NCBI GenBank assembly: GCA_012798185.1 | Contig: JAAZNS010000333.1 | Span: 1 to 7,744, forward strand | Direction: 5' to 3' | DNA from: Chloroflexota bacterium | GTDB taxonomy: Bacteria; Chloroflexota; Anaerolineae; Anaerolineales; UBA4823 | Length of the DNA: 7,744 bases | Shown: positions 4,710 through 7,744 of the stretch, in pieces | Layout of the letters: each line of letters opens with the position of its first letter | Position numbering within the stretch: the stretch's first letter is position 1 | Program-made: the position numbers and the translations under genes | Notes under the pieces: model-generated | What the model was told of the DNA's origin: nothing | The model's database searches: none | What the model saw: only the letters and a program-made list of their open reading frames with translations

Positions 4710-7700
4710 ATGGGATACGGCATGACCAAGGCTGAACGTTTGAGAGAAATGGAGAGGTTATATTTTCAACGCGCTTATAGCGATAGTGAGATGGCAGAGC
4801 GGCTTCAAGTAGACCGCACAACGGTTTTCCGAGATCGCCGGGAACTTGAAACGAGTGTGCCCTTCATCGAAGTTGAAAAAGGATGTTGGAAGATTGACCG
4901 CACTAAGTATTTGTCAGAAATTCGCATAAATTTAAACGAAGCATTATCGCTTTACCTGGCAGCCCGTCGAATTTCTCAACAAACACGCACCGCTCAACCT
5001 CATACAGCCAGTGCGCTGGAAAAATTAGCCCTCTGTTTAAAACAGCCCATGACGACGAGGATAGTCAAATCAGCCGACGCCATTCTTTCTCAGAATTTAC
5101 AACCAGAAAGAATAAAACTCTTGGAAACCATTGCCCAAAGTTGGGTTGAAGGAATAAAACTTCGTATTCAATATCGCGGTTTGCAATCGCAACGATCACT
5201 AAATTATGTTATCAGCCCTTACTTAATAGAACCGTCCCCTTGGAGCGATAGCACCTATGTAATAGGTCACAGCGATGTTCATGGTGATATTGGTGTCTTC
5301 AAGATCGATCGTATCGAACAAGCCAATTTGACCACTGAACGCTTCACTATCCCTGAAGAGTTTGATGAAGAAACGCTGATGAAATACGCCTGGGGCATTT
5401 GGTACACAGAGAAAGAACCCGAGAGGGTTATCCTACGTTTTTCACCTGGCATAGCCACTCATCGTCTCAAAGAAAGTATCTGGCATCCTACTCAAGAAAT
5501 TATTGATTTAGAAAATGGCGGCTGCTTATGGAGTGCTATGGTTGCAGAATGGCAGGAAATGCTACCCTGGATCAAAGGCTGGGGCGCTGAGGTGGAAGTG
5601 ATACAGCCATCATCTCTAAAAAATCTCCTAATCCGTGAAGCGCGTCGTTTAGCGAAAATCTACCAAATCGATATATCCGAAAATGTACCACCTTATTTTA
5701 ACTTATGGGCGAAATTAGAAAAATCGCAAATCTATAATATTCACCCACTGATTTATCACATGCTGGATGTTGGCGAATGTGCATTGGCATTATGGAATTA
5801 TGCGCTTTGTGAACAAACCAAACAGCTATTCTCGGAACTGTTATCGTTGGATAGTGAAACTGCTGGCAGACAATTAGCATTTTGGGCATCATTACATGAT
5901 ATTGGAAAAGCAGCTCCCGGTTTCCAGCGTAAATTTCCAGAAATTGTCCCAAAACTTAAAGAGATTGGTTTGAATTTTTCTAAAGAAACAATCAATCCCG
6001 CACCACACGGAATTGTTACTACCTGGGCTTTAATAGATTTATTAGTCCACGAAACAAGTCTCTCACCAAGAGATGCAAATTGCATTGCCTTTGCTCTCGG
6101 CGGACACCATGGCGCGTGGCCAACTAATAGCAGCATTCTTTCTCCCGCTATAAAATTTTCAGATAAAGGTGGCAATGAATGGAATACCATCCGAATTGAA
6201 ATAATACGTACCCTAAAAGACGTTTACCGTCCAGAAAATGCAATTAGCCTACCTAAAAACGTTGACGAGTTAAATACATTTTTAACACTATTTTCTGGCT
6301 TAGTCAGTGTCGCCGATTGGATTGGGTCTATGTCTAATAATTTCCCTTTCATTGACGATTACCTCCCCCCGGAAAAGTATGCCAAAAACCAGGCTGCTGA
6401 ACAAGCAAAATACTCCTTAGATAATCTTGGCTGGATTGGATGGCAAGCTAAAGGTGATACGCTTGCGTTTTCATCTATGTTCCCCTCATATACTCCTAAT
6501 CCTATCCAAGAAGAAGTAATCGATCAATCACTCAACATCGATCTGCCGGCTTTAGTTATCCTCGAAGCGCCTACTGGCATAGGCAAAACTGAAGCGGCAC
6601 TTTTTCTGGCAGATACATGGTTACAACATCAGAAAGGTCATGGGCTGTATATTGCTATGCCGACACAAGCTACTAGCAATCAGATGTACAACCGAGTAAT
6701 CAGTTTTCTCAAAAGCCGCTATCCCGTTGACGCAATCAATGCTCACCTTATCCATGGCACCTCTTTCTTGGATCAACACGAAGACACACCTACTCCTCAG
6801 GGCATTGCTCAAGACGATGTAACAACCGAAAGTAATGTCAAGGCTGAAACCTGGTTTTTGCCGCGGAAACGAACTTTATTAGCTCCTTTTGGCGTTGGTA
6901 CCGTTGATCAAGCCTTGATGAGTGTTCTTCAAACCAATCATTTCTTTGTTCGAATGTTTGGTCTTGGTCAAAAGGTTGTCATATTCGATGAAATCCATGC
7001 CTATGACATTTATATGTCCACCTTATTTCAACATCTTCTACGCTGGTTGCGTTCAATTAAAACATCAGTAATACTTCTATCCGCAACTCTGCCCAATAAA
7101 ACCCGCCAAGAATTAATTGATGCCTGGTCAGGTGGAAAAAGTGAAACCATATCAATATCGGATTATCCACGTTTAACTATAGCTAATGAAAATTCATTAA
7201 AATCAATTTCATTACCCAAAACTCAAACCCGCAAATTAAATATCAAGTGGATCGAGCCCAATCCTGAACAAATTGCATTTCATCTCAAAGAAAATATAAA
7301 AAACAGTGGTTGCGTTGCCGTCATTTGTAATCGAGTGAAGCGCGCTCAAGAAATCTATGAAGCAATAAAATCCGCTCAACTGGTTGATAACAAAAACCTG
7401 ATCCTTTTCCATGCCCGTTTTCCTTTTCAATGGCGAGATGATATCGAAAAACGTGTATTGGATATATTCGGGAAAAACCAGGATAACCCCCATAAACTAA
7501 ATCCCTCCCGCCCTCGAAAAGCTATTGTAGTAGCAACACAAGTTATCGAACAAAGTCTGGATCTAGATTTCGATTACATAATTTCAGACCTGGCACCAAT
7601 TGACTTACTGATTCAGCGTGCTGGTAGGCTGCACCGCCATCCACAAAATGATCCCAATCGATCAACATCTTTTCAATCTCCCACTATGGCAATCGTGAAA

Positions 7701-7744
7701 CCTGAAATGAGGGATGAATTACCTAATTTTGGACCGGATATTCG
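4710..7744 (+). CDS. cas3: HTH-WYL-WCX regulator fused to Cas3 HD-nuclease/helicase (3' end outside window)
   Basis: This is one uninterrupted frame of 1011 full codons. Residues 22-47 are a helix-turn-helix (SDSEMAERLQVDRTTVFRD). Residues 74-105 are the helical linker usual in WYL regulators (NEALSLYLAARRIS). Residues 150-202 are the WYL domain, ending FKIDRI with R201; the name motif is altered (TYVIGH, 182-187). Residues 238-318 are the WCX domain (VILRFSPGIATHRLKESIWHP, W287, GWGAEVEV). Cas3 starts near 329. HD residues are H350 (HMLD), H396-D397 (LHDIGK), H433 (PHG), H466-H467 (GGHHG) and D536 (ADWIGS). Helicase motifs are Walker A 619-628 (EAPTGIGKTE), MPTQATSN 650-657, LLAPFGVGTVDQAL 723-736, DEIH 760-763, SATLP 791-795, VICN 871-874, TQVIEQSLDLD 943-953 and QRAGRLHRH 969-977. 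Cas3 is recruited by Cascade to nick, unwind and degrade target DNA. The motif style fits type I-E. No ATG lies in frame between M284 and M351, so no separate Cas3 start is evident. The C-terminal domain and other cas genes lie beyond the window. Confidence 0.93.
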   Translation, partial: MGYGMTKAERLREMERLYFQRAYSDSEMAERLQVDRTTVFRDRRELETSVPFIEVEKGCWKIDRTKYLSEIRINLNEALSLYLAARRISQQTRTAQPHTASALEKLALCLKQPMTTRIVKSADAILSQNLQPERIKLLETIAQSWVEGIKLRIQYRGLQSQRSLNYVISPYLIEPSPWSDSTYVIGHSDVHGDIGVFKIDRIEQANLTTERFTIPEEFDEETLMKYAWGIWYTEKEPERVILRFSPGIATHRLKESIWHPTQEIIDLENGGCLWSAMVAEWQEMLPWIKGWGAEVEVIQPSSLKNLLIREARRLAKIYQIDISENVPPYFNLWAKLEKSQIYNIHPLIYHMLDVGECALALWNYALCEQTKQLFSELLSLDSETAGRQLAFWASLHDIGKAAPGFQRKFPEIVPKLKEIGLNFSKETINPAPHGIVTTWALIDLLVHETSLSPRDANCIAFALGGHHGAWPTNSSILSPAIKFSDKGGNEWNTIRIEIIRTLKDVYRPENAISLPKNVDELNTFLTLFSGLVSVADWIGSMSNNFPFIDDYLPPEKYAKNQAAEQAKYSLDNLGWIGWQAKGDTLAFSSMFPSYTPNPIQEEVIDQSLNIDLPALVILEAPTGIGKTEAALFLADTWLQHQKGHGLYIAMPTQATSNQMYNRVISFLKSRYPVDAINAHLIHGTSFLDQHEDTPTPQGIAQDDVTTESNVKAETWFLPRKRTLLAPFGVGTVDQALMSVLQTNHFFVRMFGLGQKVVIFDEIHAYDIYMSTLFQHLLRWLRSIKTSVILLSATLPNKTRQELIDAWSGGKSETISISDYPRLTIANENSLKSISLPKTQTRKLNIKWIEPNPEQIAFHLKENIKNSGCVAVICNRVKRAQEIYEAIKSAQLVDNKNLILFHARFPFQWRDDIEKRVLDIFGKNQDNPHKLNPSRPRKAIVVATQVIEQSLDLDFDYIISDLAPIDLLIQRAGRLHRHPQNDPNRSTSFQSPTMAIVKPEMRDELPNFGPDI

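Noticed and set aside
5798..6190. 130-codon - strand open frame inside the Cas3 part
   Set aside because: It is a shadow of the HD-nuclease coding sequence, whose motifs are clear on the + strand.

Overview
The window looks like chromosome of a member of the Chloroflexota, probably Anaerolineae-like. This is an inference from low GC content, the style of the large GT-C-like membrane protein and the Cas3 flavour, not from a marker gene. All three protein genes I can support lie on the + strand: the 3' part of prfB (release factor 2), a complete 842-residue polytopic membrane protein resembling GT-C glycosyltransferases, and, after a 1.6 kb stretch without a convincing protein gene, a very long open frame that runs off the right edge.

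That last frame (4710 to the window end, 1011 full codons, no stop) is the main find. I read it codon by codon. It encodes a complete HTH-WYL-WCX transcription-regulator module (about residues 1-320) joined by a short linker to a Cas3 HD-nuclease/helicase (about residue 329 onward) of type I-E flavour. All HD and helicase motifs up to motif VI are intact. There is no stop, no frameshift and no usable internal start between the two halves. It is therefore a one-polypeptide fusion of a putative CRISPR regulator to the CRISPR effector nuclease, presumably the first gene of a cas operon whose other genes lie to the right. No CRISPR array is visible.

The 3127-4709 stretch is not empty. On the - strand, three sigma70-like promoters with exactly 17-bp spacers (-35 at 3832-3837, 3710-3715 and 3555-3560) each sit 6 nt before a G. 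The first two are followed by 74-79 nt segments whose first bases pair with their last bases, followed by a T-run, with two further internal helices in the same order. I interpret them as tandem small-RNA genes that would fold as three-way junctions. The third is a weaker, perhaps decayed copy. On the + strand, ahead of the WYL-Cas3 gene, are two 17-bp dyads with the shared pattern GTTGT-N7-GCAAC, start-to-start 95 bp apart. There are also a pair of mutually exclusive hairpins and a promoter (TTGTAA-18-TAAAAT) 26-34 nt before a strong Shine-Dalgarno. Taken together this suggests, as inference, an autoregulated cas operon: the fusion's own HTH could bind the dyads, and its WYL domain could couple expression to nucleic acid made during interference.
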